Assembly: GCF_017742245.1 (NCBI RefSeq)
Contig: NZ_JAGHKO010000004.1
Span: 1,116,001 to 1,180,000, forward strand
DNA from: Niastella soli
Lineage (GTDB): Bacteria > Bacteroidota > Bacteroidia > Chitinophagales > Chitinophagaceae
Length of the DNA: 64,000 nucleotides
Direction: 5' to 3'
Made by a program: the position numbers and the translations under genes. The notes below the pieces were generated by a model, which was not told where the DNA came from, made no database searches, and saw only the letters and a list, made by a program, of their open reading frames with translations. Below, in pieces: positions 54,606 through 63,415 of this stretch. Within the stretch, counting starts at the first letter, position 1, and the number at the start of each line of letters is the position of its first letter.

Positions 54606-54698
54606 AAACCTAATTATTAGCCAGTACGAGGAGGTTCCGGTTTGTGCAGAAATGGTTTGATTGCGTACAGGACATGGAAATTTCTTATTGATATGCAA
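54606..54698 (-). promoter_or_regulatory. Candidate HTCS-controlled promoter of the pectin SusC operon
   Basis: A 93-nt block that matches the one upstream of the GH28 gene (61252-61343) with nearly the same internal spacing. On the plus strand the shared pieces are AAACCTA, ACGAGG, TTTGT(G/A)CAGAAATGGTT, GTACAG and a TATTGA..TGCAA end. Read on the coding strand, AAACCTA gives the -7 box TAGGTTTG, about 39 nt from the SusC start, and AACCATTTCTG lies upstream as a candidate activator site. The regulator gene lies between the two copies. Confidence 0.72.
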
Positions 54699-54925
54699 GT
54701 AGTTATATGAGATCGTGAAACCCCGACAAGTCGGAACAAGCTGTCAAACGTGAAACGTGAAAGGATTTCAAGATTTTGCGGACGTCAGCCATTTTCGCAA
54801 ACACATTGACCACCACCACTCACAGCTCGGCAGACGGCAATCGGATTTCTCGCCTTCGGCTCGTTGGACCAGGCTGTTAAAAAAGCAACAGGCTGACTGA
54901 TCTCCTTCTACCCTTTGTATTTTCT

Positions 54926-54996
54926 GTCTGCCGTCTGCCGTCTGCCGTTTGCCGTCTGCCTTTCTTTCTCTGCCCGTTGCCTATTGCCCATTGCCC
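54926..54996. repeat. GTCTGCC heptamer array and CCATTGCC repeats
   Basis: Five head-to-tail copies of GTCTGCC at 54926-54960 (one with a T change), the complement of the GGCAGAC array at 26947-26967. They are followed by GCCCGTTGCC, TATTGCC, CATTGCC units up to about 54996. The array lies between the HTCS stop and SusC. Confidence 0.85.
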
Positions 54997-55030
54997 TTCC
55001 CGCCACTCAATAAAGAAGGCAATTAACCAG

Positions 55031-58000
55031 CTATACGTTTTTCAACTTTATATAATCAGTAGGCGAAACATGGTACTTTTCTTTAAACAGGGTGCTGAAA
55101 TATTTGGGATTGCTAAAGCCGGTTAGGTAAGCCACCTCGGAAATATTATGCCCACCGGCATCGAGGTATTGCTTTGCCCGCTGTAACCGCATGTCGCGTA
55201 CAAACTCCATGGGCGTTAAAGTGGTGAGGCTTTTGAATTTCTTATAAAAATTAGTGCGACTGAAAGCCATGGTTTCCGCAACAGTATCGATATTAAAATC
55301 AGGGTCCTCCATTTTGGATTCCACCACTTTAATAACTTCTTTCAGAAAGGATTCGTCTTTTGAAGTGATCACCACCGGTTCGGGACTTAATTCTATCGCT
55401 TTCTTTTTTTCTACCAACGCCTCAAACAACTTCTTTCGCTGATGCAACAGGTTATCGATACTCGCGATCAAAAATTCGTTGTTGAAAGGTTTGGGAATGT
55501 AATAATCGGCGCCATAACGCAGTCCTTCGATCTGGCTTTCTATGGAATATTTAGCCGATAACAACACAACCGGAATATGGCTGGTGTTCTCGTCATTTTT
55601 TATCTTCTCCAGCATTTGCAAGCCATCCATTTTGGGCATCATGATATCGCTGACAACAAGATCAGGTATTAGCTGGATGACTTTTTGCAGCCCCTCCGCC
55701 CCATCTTTGGCAGTTTCTACGCGGTAATACTCGCTTAATTGTGCTTTTATAAAAGCGCGGAGTTCGTCATTGTCCTCCACCAGCAACACCAACGGCGCTT
55801 CGCTGTTCTGGTGTACTCCATTTCCTTCAATTTGAGAAAGGACCTGTTGTTCTATTGGCCGCTCCACAACAGGGGTGGTTGCGGGCTGCTCAACAAAGGA
55901 CGCATCCTGCTGCTTATAATGTTCAGCACCGAGTTGTAGTTTTACAGTAACTGTCAATCCGCCACCGGGATTGTTTTCCGCCCAAATGTTCCCGCCATGG
56001 AGTTGTACAAACTCACGGGATAGCGCCAGGCCAATCCCCGTGCCTTTGAGCTCACGGCCGTTGGTATGCGCGCCTTCCTGAAACAATTCAAATATTTGTT
56101 CCAGTTTATCTTTTGGTACGCCCGGGCCCTGGTCCTGCACAGCAATGGTAAAACTTTGTACAGCCGGATCAGCACTGATCAAGATCCTGATCGATCTTCC
56201 TTCGGGTGTGAACTTGATGGCATTGGCCAACAGGTTATAGATCACTACATCCAGTTTTTCTGCATCTACCCAGGCAATACACTCTTTTTGATCAGCTATA
56301 ATGTCAAGGTCTATCCGCTTGCTTCTGGCAGCTTCAGAAAAATGATCGGCAATTTTTTTTACGAAGGTCACCATCTCCAGCCTTGAAATGCGCAAGGTGG
56401 CTTTTTCGCTTTGTACTTTCCGTAGATCAAGTAATTGATTTATGAAACGTACCATACGGCTGGCGTTTCTGCGGGCCACCTCTACATAAGAAGACATTTC
56501 AGGCGAAAGGTTCCCCTTTTTTGCCACCTGCTCCAGTGGATTCACAATTAAAGTAAGCGGGGTGCGCAACTCATGCGAAACATTGGTAAAGAAATTCATC
56601 TTCAATGCCGCCAGCTTTTGCTCTACCGCAATCTTGTGGCGCAGCCTTATCATGGCAAGGGCATACCGGCGGATAAAAAACAACACCACTCCAATGAACA
56701 GCGCATACAACAAATACGCCCATCCCGTTTTCCACGGTGGTGGCAGAATGGTAATGGCCAATTGTTTAAAGGGCTGATTGGAATACAGGTCTCTACTGAG
56801 GCTCTTTACTTCAAATACATATTGCCCGGGTGGCAGATTGGTATAAGTAGCCTTTCTGAATTGCCAGTCGTTGTGCCAGGTAGTGTCAAAGCCTACCAGG
56901 CGATAAGCAAATCCTTGCCGGTCGCCACTTCCCCGCGGGTCCAGGATAGCGTAATTGATGCTTATGATATTCTGGTTATACCGTAATTGTAACCGGGAAA
57001 TATAATTGATATCTGTTGGTATTGGCTGGGTATTCGATTTTGGTCCGGCATCTTCGTTATTGATCTGAAAGCCGGTAAAGGCAATAGTTGCATGGATCCG
57101 GTTGGCATTGATCTGGCCGGGGTCAAAAGACAAATATCCCGTTACCGTACCAAAAATAAGCTGCCGGCCCGTTTGCGTTTTTGTAACAGAGGCTTCCGAA
57201 AAAGTTAATTTAGGCGGCAAGGCGTCATAGGAATCAAAGTTCCTGAAGACATGCGTGTCGGGGTTAAATTTTGACAAGCCATTTTCGGTGGCCAACCATA
57301 CATTACCGTCGCTGTCTTCTGCACAACTAAGAATATAATCATTGGGCAATCCATCTTTGGCGGTATAGTTTCGAAAGCGTAACCCCCTGAACGGGTCACC
57401 CATAGCCTCACAAAAACCACCACCCGAAGTGGCCAGCCACATCCTGTTCTTTCTATCGCGATAGATAAACAGAATATCATTATTGCCCAGGCTTTCCCGG
57501 TCGCCGGGAATGGTACTATACGATTTGTATTGATATTCGGTCGCCTGTTGTTCGCCGGCATTCAACACCAGTAAACCGGTTGTGGTGCCCAACCAGATAT
57601 TTCCCACTTTATCGAGACACATGGTACGGATATTCTGGAAAGCGCCCTGCGGATAATTTGTAAAGACATTCCCCTTGTGTATAAACCTGGGGGTGCCTGA
57701 GCTCTGTTCTATTAATGCCAGTCCATTGTCGAGTGACCCGATCCAGATACGGCCCTGTTTATCTTCCAGCAATGAATAGATCTGATTAAATGGCAAGCTG
57801 TCTGTAACATCTTTATGCCGTTGAAAATGGCTAAGCCTGTATTTGGTTTGTTCATTATTTACAGGAGTAGCTTTGAAAAGACCGTCACCTTTGGTACCCA
57901 GCCAGATATTACCTTTGCTGTCCTGCAAAATGGCGTATACGCCCACTACCCCACCTGCAGGTCCATTTAGAAACAACCCTTTTACCGGCTTATTATTTTG

Positions 58001-59452
58001 AAAAACAGTAAGGCCACTCATTTTCGTACCCAACCATAACCGGCCCTGCTGGTCATTATACATCACCCGCACTTCATTGCCTGATCTGGCAGACTCCTGG
58101 TCAACTAAATGCTGTTGTTCGAAATCATTGTCCTGGATAATAATTTTAACCAGCCCCCCTTCTTTGGTGGTAAGCCATAGAATACCGGCGCTGTCGTAAT
58201 AATGCCCCGTTATATTAGCGGGTAATTGGTAATGGGAGCCTTCTGGTGTTGTTAAAACATTTTCAATGGTTTTATTCATCGGATTAAAATAACCAAAGCC
58301 CCGCCCCTTCATACTTACCCATACAGTTCCTTTATAGTCTTCCAACACCCAGAAATACCGGTTGTTAACATCATTGAGCAGGGTGCCCGTGTTTACCGAG
58401 AACAACTGGAAGGAACGGCTTTGCGGATCAAAACGAATGGCGCCCAGTTTTTCAGGTTCTATCCATAAACCGCCGGACCTATCTTCATACAAAGCAGCAA
58501 GGTTTTCTTTACCTGGATAATTTACCATAGTAAGCTGCTGGTCGACGAGGTTTATTATTATTATTTCACCGAGCGAAGTACTGGCATACAACACCTCTCT
58601 TTTTTTTGATCGCAGTAAAGCATTTATGCGGCCGGTTGCCACTTTACGATCGGTAAATTTTTTCGTGCGCTTTTCAAAGGTGAGCAACCTTCCATCTGCT
58701 AACCCAAAGTATACCTGGTCTGTATCTTCTTGTATAGCCGTTATATCGATACCAGTGGCTAAAGCCGGTGAAACTATTTTACTATTCGTAAAAATGCCGC
58801 CGGTTGATGCTTCCAGGCAGGCAAGCCCATTGGGCGTTCCGATCCATACACGTTTTTGCTTGTCTATATGGAAGAAACTGATAGTATTGGAAGGTAGTTT
58901 AAACCCGGATGACTGAGATGATTGAGATAGCTGGGAAAAAGATAGCTGTGATGACTGGGATATACAAAAGATGCCATCGTTTTTGGTTTGTAGCCACACC
59001 CAACCATCAGCAGCCAGCAGGATGTTATTGAATTCAATTTTGTGATCGGGATTCAACAGCGTTGACAGCGGCAGAAATTGTTCCGTTTTTTTATCGAACC
59101 GGTAGATCTGATAGTCATACGCCTGCACCCACAAATGATCGTTCTGGTCTTCCACCACCCGTGCTATGCGGCTATTACCCAGTTGATATTTCTCTAAGGG
59201 GGAAGATTTGTAGGATACAAAAGCCCGGCCATCGAACCGGTTTATGCCGTCCCAGGTGCCAAACCACATAAACCCCTCCTGGTCTTTCATCATGCAATTT
59301 ACCCGCCGGTGCGACAGGCCCTGTTCGGTTGCAAAATGCTCTATCTTGTATTTTGGTTGTGCGTGTAGTCCTGTAGTAAATAAGAAGAGCATTGAAAAAA
59401 CGTACAAAAGACGTTTAATCGCAATCCTATAGTAACAGACGCCAAAAATCAT
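55031..59452 (-). CDS. Hybrid two-component system sensor/regulator (HTCS) of the PUL
   Basis: 1473 residues from the preferred start at 59452 (MIFGVCYY); 59494 would add 14. Numbering below counts from 59494. The membrane signal lies at about 27-46. Periplasmic Reg_prop propeller repeats follow (about 50-790, WxGT motifs), then a Y_Y_Y domain (about 830-915), one membrane segment (922-942), a histidine kinase with His974 (SHELRTPLT), ATP-binding Asn1091, DQGPG (1121) and GTGIG (1151), a receiver with Asp1283 (SDIMMPKMDG) and Lys1335, and an AraC-type DNA-binding domain (about 1390-1485). It should sense pectic oligosaccharides and activate the flanking operons. Residues 179-197 (Ser/Gln-rich) are encoded by a tandem DNA repeat. 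Confidence 0.95.
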   Translation of the reverse strand: MIFGVCYYRIAIKRLLYVFSMLFLFTTGLHAQPKYKIEHFATEQGLSHRRVNCMMKDQEGFMWFGTWDGINRFDGRAFVSYKSSPLEKYQLGNSRIARVVEDQNDHLWVQAYDYQIYRFDKKTEQFLPLSTLLNPDHKIEFNNILLAADGWVWLQTKNDGIFCISQSSQLSFSQLSQSSQSSGFKLPSNTISFFHIDKQKRVWIGTPNGLACLEASTGGIFTNSKIVSPALATGIDITAIQEDTDQVYFGLADGRLLTFEKRTKKFTDRKVATGRINALLRSKKREVLYASTSLGEIIIINLVDQQLTMVNYPGKENLAALYEDRSGGLWIEPEKLGAIRFDPQSRSFQLFSVNTGTLLNDVNNRYFWVLEDYKGTVWVSMKGRGFGYFNPMNKTIENVLTTPEGSHYQLPANITGHYYDSAGILWLTTKEGGLVKIIIQDNDFEQQHLVDQESARSGNEVRVMYNDQQGRLWLGTKMSGLTVFQNNKPVKGLFLNGPAGGVVGVYAILQDSKGNIWLGTKGDGLFKATPVNNEQTKYRLSHFQRHKDVTDSLPFNQIYSLLEDKQGRIWIGSLDNGLALIEQSSGTPRFIHKGNVFTNYPQGAFQNIRTMCLDKVGNIWLGTTTGLLVLNAGEQQATEYQYKSYSTIPGDRESLGNNDILFIYRDRKNRMWLATSGGGFCEAMGDPFRGLRFRNYTAKDGLPNDYILSCAEDSDGNVWLATENGLSKFNPDTHVFRNFDSYDALPPKLTFSEASVTKTQTGRQLIFGTVTGYLSFDPGQINANRIHATIAFTGFQINNEDAGPKSNTQPIPTDINYISRLQLRYNQNIISINYAILDPRGSGDRQGFAYRLVGFDTTWHNDWQFRKATYTNLPPGQYVFEVKSLSRDLYSNQPFKQLAITILPPPWKTGWAYLLYALFIGVVLFFIRRYALAMIRLRHKIAVEQKLAALKMNFFTNVSHELRTPLTLIVNPLEQVAKKGNLSPEMSSYVEVARRNASRMVRFINQLLDLRKVQSEKATLRISRLEMVTFVKKIADHFSEAARSKRIDLDIIADQKECIAWVDAEKLDVVIYNLLANAIKFTPEGRSIRILISADPAVQSFTIAVQDQGPGVPKDKLEQIFELFQEGAHTNGRELKGTGIGLALSREFVQLHGGNIWAENNPGGGLTVTVKLQLGAEHYKQQDASFVEQPATTPVVERPIEQQVLSQIEGNGVHQNSEAPLVLLVEDNDELRAFIKAQLSEYYRVETAKDGAEGLQKVIQLIPDLVVSDIMMPKMDGLQMLEKIKNDENTSHIPVVLLSAKYSIESQIEGLRYGADYYIPKPFNNEFLIASIDNLLHQRKKLFEALVEKKKAIELSPEPVVITSKDESFLKEVIKVVESKMEDPDFNIDTVAETMAFSRTNFYKKFKSLTTLTPMEFVRDMRLQRAKQYLDAGGHNISEVAYLTGFSNPKYFSTLFKEKYHVSPTDYIKLKNV
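58904..58966. repeat. Tandem repeat inside the HTCS sensor coding region
   Basis: On the coding strand, units of the CAGTCATCA/CAGCTATCT/CAATCATCT kind recur with a 9-nt period and encode a Ser/Gln-rich insert at residues about 179-197 (SQSSQLSFSQLSQSSQSS). The insert sits between two propeller repeats. Similar short repeats are otherwise intergenic in this window. Confidence 0.75.
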
Positions 59453-59534
59453 TTCTTTTAGTTTGTACATCCCCCACACAACTTGTGAAACCAAAAGAAA
59501 CGAAAAATGGCGTATTCAACAAAAATCAAATGAG

Positions 59535-59910
59535 TTAGTTTCCCCCTGTTGTGAGCAATTGGTGGAAGTATTCTTCCAGCCGGGTATATCCTCCGTTCTT
59601 TACGGCAGCGGCATCAGCGGGGTCCTTTGGATTCAGGCGATGCGCCGTTTCCCATTTATCGGGAATGCCATCGCCATCTGAGTCGGCGCCGGCCTTACCC
59701 TCCGGCATGTTGGGCTGACCACCGGCATCGGCTTCTGTTTTAAAGATCTGTCCTTCTTTGCCCAGCGATTTAAGATAGCTGATGATGCGTTGGTCAACCG
59801 CATCGCGGTACAGGGATGCACCAGCCTGGGCCAGGACGTTTTTGCAGCTGGGCAAAAAGACTATTATACAGAAAGGCAACCAGGGCTGTCAATACGATCT
59901 TACAGTTCAT
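59535..59910 (-). pseudogene. Decayed pectate-lyase gene: signal peptide joined out of frame to its C-terminal tail
   Basis: From 59910 a clean signal peptide is encoded (MNCKIVLTALVAFLYNSLFAQ) and the frame then stops after 38 codons. In a second frame (59535-59879) runs the tail of a bacterial pectate lyase: NVLAQAGASLYRDAVDQRI, LGKEGQ, DSDGDGIPDKWE and YTRLEEYF, about 100 residues. The same tail order occurs in the large lyase at about 340-430. The catalytic beta-helix is missing, so the gene has lost its middle and its frame. It begins 10 nt past the GH28 stop. The frame 59535-59879 read alone shows a false lipobox (LPSC) made from the junction. Confidence 0.75.
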
Positions 59911-59919
59911 ACAGGTATC

Positions 59920-61233
59920 TTATTTTTTTGCTACGGATGGTTTTCTTTCAGGAGCAGGCATGGGCTTACCATTCACCCTTACATTTTTGAAACGCAGGTT
60001 TTGCACGTTACCCAACCGGAAGTCGGTGCTTTTTAGTGCTATATCTACATTTTCAACCAGGATATCGCTGATGGTTGCCAGGCTATGCCCGGTTATCTCG
60101 CCCAGAGAATTTCCTTTCCCATGCACATTGGAAATTTTGATATTACGCACCAGGGCCTTTGGCGGCGCCTGTCCTTTTAGATCAAAGTACTGTGTCCATG
60201 GTGATACTTTGAAAATAGCGCCCCCATCAACCAGGGTTATATCGTTCATGGTGATGTTCTCATATTGCTGCGGCGTATCGGGTCGCAATTTCAACCGCAA
60301 CACGGTGGGGCGAAGCGTAGTACAGCGTTGAATGGTTACATTGCGCACGATGGTGGCTTCGCTGCCAACTGTTACGATGCCCCCGCCTGCTTCAAAGATG
60401 CAATCGCTGATCTCGATATTTTCTACAGGCAAACTGCCGGGGTCCTGCATGGCAAACGGTCCCTTTGAGCCTTTCAGCGCAATACAATCGTCGCCTACAG
60501 AAAAAAAGCAATGACGAATGGCAATGCTCTGCGAACCATCTACATCGATGCCATCTGAACTGGGCGCCTGGTTATAAGGTTTGGGACCCGATGGGGCATG
60601 GAACCGGCAATATTCTATGATTACATCCTGACAGTTGTAAATATGCAGGTTCCAGAAACCTGAGTTCAGAAAAGTAATGCCACTTATTTTTACGTCTTTG
60701 GAATGCTGAATAAAAGTGAGCCGGGGCCGTTCAACGTTCAGGTTGGTAGTTTTGTTATCAGCTTCACGTCGCGAATAGAATTCTTTCCAAAATGGTTCGC
60801 CACTACCATCCAGGATGCCGGAACCCGTGATCCGCAAATGGTCAAGGCTATCACCATTGATCAATGCAACACGCCAGGGTTCAAAATGCCCTTCAATACG
60901 CGTGTTCAATTTTGGATAATCATTGATGTTGGTTGATCCTTTGAGCACAGCGCCCTCCTGTAACTCTACATTTACGCCGCGTTTCAGGAACAAGGCGCCA
61001 CTTACAAAAACGCCTTTTGGAAAAACGATGGTGCCACCTCCCTTTTGCGCACACTCTTCAATAACCAGCTGAATAGCCTGGGTATTGAGTGTTTTTCCGT
61101 CGCCAATGGCGCCCCGTTCGCTAATGTTATAGCGCGTGTCATTCACTTTTATAAATGGATGTTCCTTGCTATTGGCAACAGCATTGGCCTTTATAATTGA
61201 ACAAAGTACAAACAGAACAATGAGTCGTTTCAT
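59920..61233 (-). CDS. GH28-family polygalacturonase-like glycoside hydrolase
   Basis: 437-residue secreted beta-helix enzyme, signal peptide 1-20. GH28 blocks are present: SDGIDVDGS (226-234, the NTD-type block), VGDDCIALKGS (247-256, the catalytic Asp pair Asp248-Asp249) and RLKLRPD (313-319, the RIK-type block). In the block where GH28 enzymes have Gly-His-Gly, this protein has Gly283-Gly-Gly (EAGGGIVTVGSEA), so the usual active-site His is absent. It may therefore act on a modified substrate such as a rhamnogalacturonan or unsaturated oligomer. Upstream is the shared promoter block; a terminator separates it from the SusCD operon. Confidence 0.88.
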   Translation of the reverse strand: MKRLIVLFVLCSIIKANAVANSKEHPFIKVNDTRYNISERGAIGDGKTLNTQAIQLVIEECAQKGGGTIVFPKGVFVSGALFLKRGVNVELQEGAVLKGSTNINDYPKLNTRIEGHFEPWRVALINGDSLDHLRITGSGILDGSGEPFWKEFYSRREADNKTTNLNVERPRLTFIQHSKDVKISGITFLNSGFWNLHIYNCQDVIIEYCRFHAPSGPKPYNQAPSSDGIDVDGSQSIAIRHCFFSVGDDCIALKGSKGPFAMQDPGSLPVENIEISDCIFEAGGGIVTVGSEATIVRNVTIQRCTTLRPTVLRLKLRPDTPQQYENITMNDITLVDGGAIFKVSPWTQYFDLKGQAPPKALVRNIKISNVHGKGNSLGEITGHSLATISDILVENVDIALKSTDFRLGNVQNLRFKNVRVNGKPMPAPERKPSVAKK

Positions 61234-61251
61234 ATTCGGGTTATGTATTGT

Positions 61252-61343
61252 AAACCTATTTACAAGTGGTTATGACGAGGTCGCTGTTTGTACAGAAATG
61301 GTTCGAATAAGTACAGTTCTCAAAAATATCTATTGAGTTGCAA
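61252..61343 (-). promoter_or_regulatory. Candidate HTCS-controlled promoter of the GH28 gene
   Basis: Second copy of the block found at 54606-54698. AAACCTA to CAGAAATGG is 41 nt in both copies, and GTACAG follows at the same distance. The -7 box on the coding strand is TAGGTTTA, about 19 nt before the start codon. The upstream half contains AACCATTTCTG and CAATAGATA. It ends 28 nt before the terminator of the upstream SusCD operon. Confidence 0.72.
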
Positions 61344-61359
61344 TCACTTGTACCCGAAA

Positions 61360-61394
61360 AATAAAAAAGAACCCCTGACGGGAACGTCAGGGGT
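61360..61394 (-). terminator. Intrinsic terminator of the right-hand SusCD operon
   Basis: Stem ACCCCTGACG/CGTCAGGGGT (61371-61394) with a GGAA loop, followed on the minus strand by CTTTTTTATTTTT. It lies 36 nt past the SusD stop codon, so the GH28 gene needs its own promoter. Confidence 0.9.
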
Positions 61395-61429
61395 ATTTAC
61401 TGCTAATATGTAATAAATGTGGTGCGCTG

Positions 61430-63385
61430 TTAGAATCCAGGATTTTGCTGCGACTGCTTTTCATCTGCCGACAAAGCCTTACCGTTTAACTGTATCCCAT
61501 CGAGGTAAGTTTGCGGAATGGGTCGCAGATTATGAAAGTCGGTGATGTTGCCTGCTGCCTGGGGATTAAATGCCCTTACGCGTGAAATCAGGGTTTTTGT
61601 TCTTGAAAGGTCTTCCCAGCGTTTGTACTCACCAACCAGTTCCCGGGAACGTTCATCCAGTACCAGTGCCAGCATCCTGTCATAATCACCCGATAATTTT
61701 AAGGTAGCAATCACATATTCATCACTGGGAGGCAGAGAATTTATATTTGTAATGGCCAGGGAAGCTGACGCTGCAGTAGTAGGTGCGATATTATTCGATT
61801 CGTAATAAGAATTTTCAGCGATAAAGGAATTGATAGTGGGGCTTTGACCAGATGTACCTTGTGCGCCGCCGCCATCAAAGTAAGCTGCACGGTCTTCTCC
61901 GGCAACGTATTGGGCGCGGGCCCGAACGGCATTAATATAGGTCAATGCATCGGAATAAGCGCCAGTGCCCAGTTTTGCCAGCCTGATCTTGGCTTCGGCT
62001 GCCATCAAATAAGTTTCTGCAGACCGGGCCAGGTTCATATCCCGCAACCCTCTGGTTTCATTTAACGCTATTCTGGAACCATCCATATGTTTGCTTAAAG
62101 GCGGGAAGCGCGGGTCATTCAATGGAATGTTCCAATCTTTGGTAGCACCCGCGGGCCATGCAACATATACGTTCGGGATCGTTTTGTTTGTTTTGGAATA
62201 TAAAACCACATCATTCAGTTTGTAAGCAGAAAAGCGGGTATCGCCAGGCTGATTGCAAACATACATTATACCCAGATCGCCATTGACATAATAGTTGCCT
62301 GCAGATTTATTCAACCGCCATTTTGTTCTGAAGCTTTTCCAGAACCGGGAGTCATTTACCTGATCGTATAACCTAAGCATGTAGTAGGTTGTACGCAGCC
62401 GGCTAAATGGCCTGTCGCCGGTAACATCACGTTGCATCTGCGAAATGTCGTCGTAACGGGACCCCCAATACAGGTGCTGGGTATTTGCACCGTTTGTAGA
62501 AACGTCGGCCGTAAATTGGGCAGAAAGGATCAGTTCCGATAACTTTTCATTGGGGGCATCAGAGCCGGTATATTTCCAAAGATCGGCAAAGTTAGTAGTG
62601 AGGGGATGGTGTGAAATAACTTCATCACACAAAGGCACTATGGCAGCCAGATCGGCAGCCTTGGTAGCTGAATTCCAGGAATCATTGATCTCACTGGCCC
62701 GGAACAAATAGGCTTTTGCCAGATAATGGGCAGCTGCATCTTTGGTGATCTTTGCAGGTGAACTGGTATTAGGCAAAAGATCATATGCCTGTTTAAAATC
62801 ACTGATGATCTGTTTGTACACCTCTTCGGGTGAAGCCCTGGTAAACTCCCTTTCAACAACTGTACTGGGTTCGGTCTTCAGCGGTACTCCGCCATATTGT
62901 GAAACCAGCCGCAGATAGCAGTAGGCCCTGAAAAAATACCCTTCGCCTAACGCAACTTTTTTAATAGCATCGGAGGTAGAAAGACTGGCGGTGGCATTCT
63001 TGATCAGCAAATTCGCATCGCCTATACCTGTATACAATGTATCCCACTGAATGTTAGCTGGTGCAGTATTAGTGGTAACTACCGTAACTATTGACCTGAA
63101 ATTTCCATCATAGTTGTTCCATGGACCGTTGGAACCATCACCCCCTACCATAAACTCATCTACCCCGTAATTGGTAGCACAATAGGCCCACTCCGAACTA
63201 TATGGCAAAGCGAATACCTGGTAATACGTACCAGTGGACAATGCCTGGATCCCTGCATCGGTTTTAAAATATTCCATATTTCTATCGGTGGTCAGGGTCT
63301 CATCCAGAAAGTTTTTTTTGCAGGATGCCATCACCACCAAGCCCGACAAAAGAGATATATTGAAAATTAATTTTATAATGTTCAT
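61430..63385 (-). CDS. SusD/RagB-family outer-membrane lipoprotein, long form
   Basis: 651-residue SusD protein, lipidated at Cys22 (VMASCKKNFLDE). Landmarks are EGYFFRAYCYLRLVSQYGGVPL (in parts), an AAHYLAKAYLFRASE helix, ARSAETYLMAAEAKIRLA and LDERSRELVGEYKRWEDLSRT (in parts), ending QQNPGF. A longer insertion before the C-terminal helices (residues about 330-420) sets it apart from the others here. It follows the truncated SusC gene by 30 nt and is the last gene before a strong terminator. Confidence 0.95.
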   Translation of the reverse strand: MNIIKLIFNISLLSGLVVMASCKKNFLDETLTTDRNMEYFKTDAGIQALSTGTYYQVFALPYSSEWAYCATNYGVDEFMVGGDGSNGPWNNYDGNFRSIVTVVTTNTAPANIQWDTLYTGIGDANLLIKNATASLSTSDAIKKVALGEGYFFRAYCYLRLVSQYGGVPLKTEPSTVVEREFTRASPEEVYKQIISDFKQAYDLLPNTSSPAKITKDAAAHYLAKAYLFRASEINDSWNSATKAADLAAIVPLCDEVISHHPLTTNFADLWKYTGSDAPNEKLSELILSAQFTADVSTNGANTQHLYWGSRYDDISQMQRDVTGDRPFSRLRTTYYMLRLYDQVNDSRFWKSFRTKWRLNKSAGNYYVNGDLGIMYVCNQPGDTRFSAYKLNDVVLYSKTNKTIPNVYVAWPAGATKDWNIPLNDPRFPPLSKHMDGSRIALNETRGLRDMNLARSAETYLMAAEAKIRLAKLGTGAYSDALTYINAVRARAQYVAGEDRAAYFDGGGAQGTSGQSPTINSFIAENSYYESNNIAPTTAASASLAITNINSLPPSDEYVIATLKLSGDYDRMLALVLDERSRELVGEYKRWEDLSRTKTLISRVRAFNPQAAGNITDFHNLRPIPQTYLDGIQLNGKALSADEKQSQQNPGF

Positions 63386-63415
63386 TGTCTTATTTTTTAT
63401 CGTTAATCGTTGCGG

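Larger units (their letters stand above)
54568..55030. other. Intergenic region upstream of SusC with promoter block and repeats
   Basis: 463 bp between the HTCS gene and SusC. It holds the promoter block described separately, then GTGAAACGT-type direct repeats (about 54748-54765), GGCAGACGGCAATCGG (about 54829-54844) and the GTCTGCC array. No gene is seen. Confidence 0.6.

Noticed and set aside
59535-59879. Small lipoprotein with an LPSC lipobox
   Set aside because: The lipobox appears only by reading the signal-peptide DNA in the wrong frame; the true signal peptide begins at 59910 and the body is a pectate-lyase tail.
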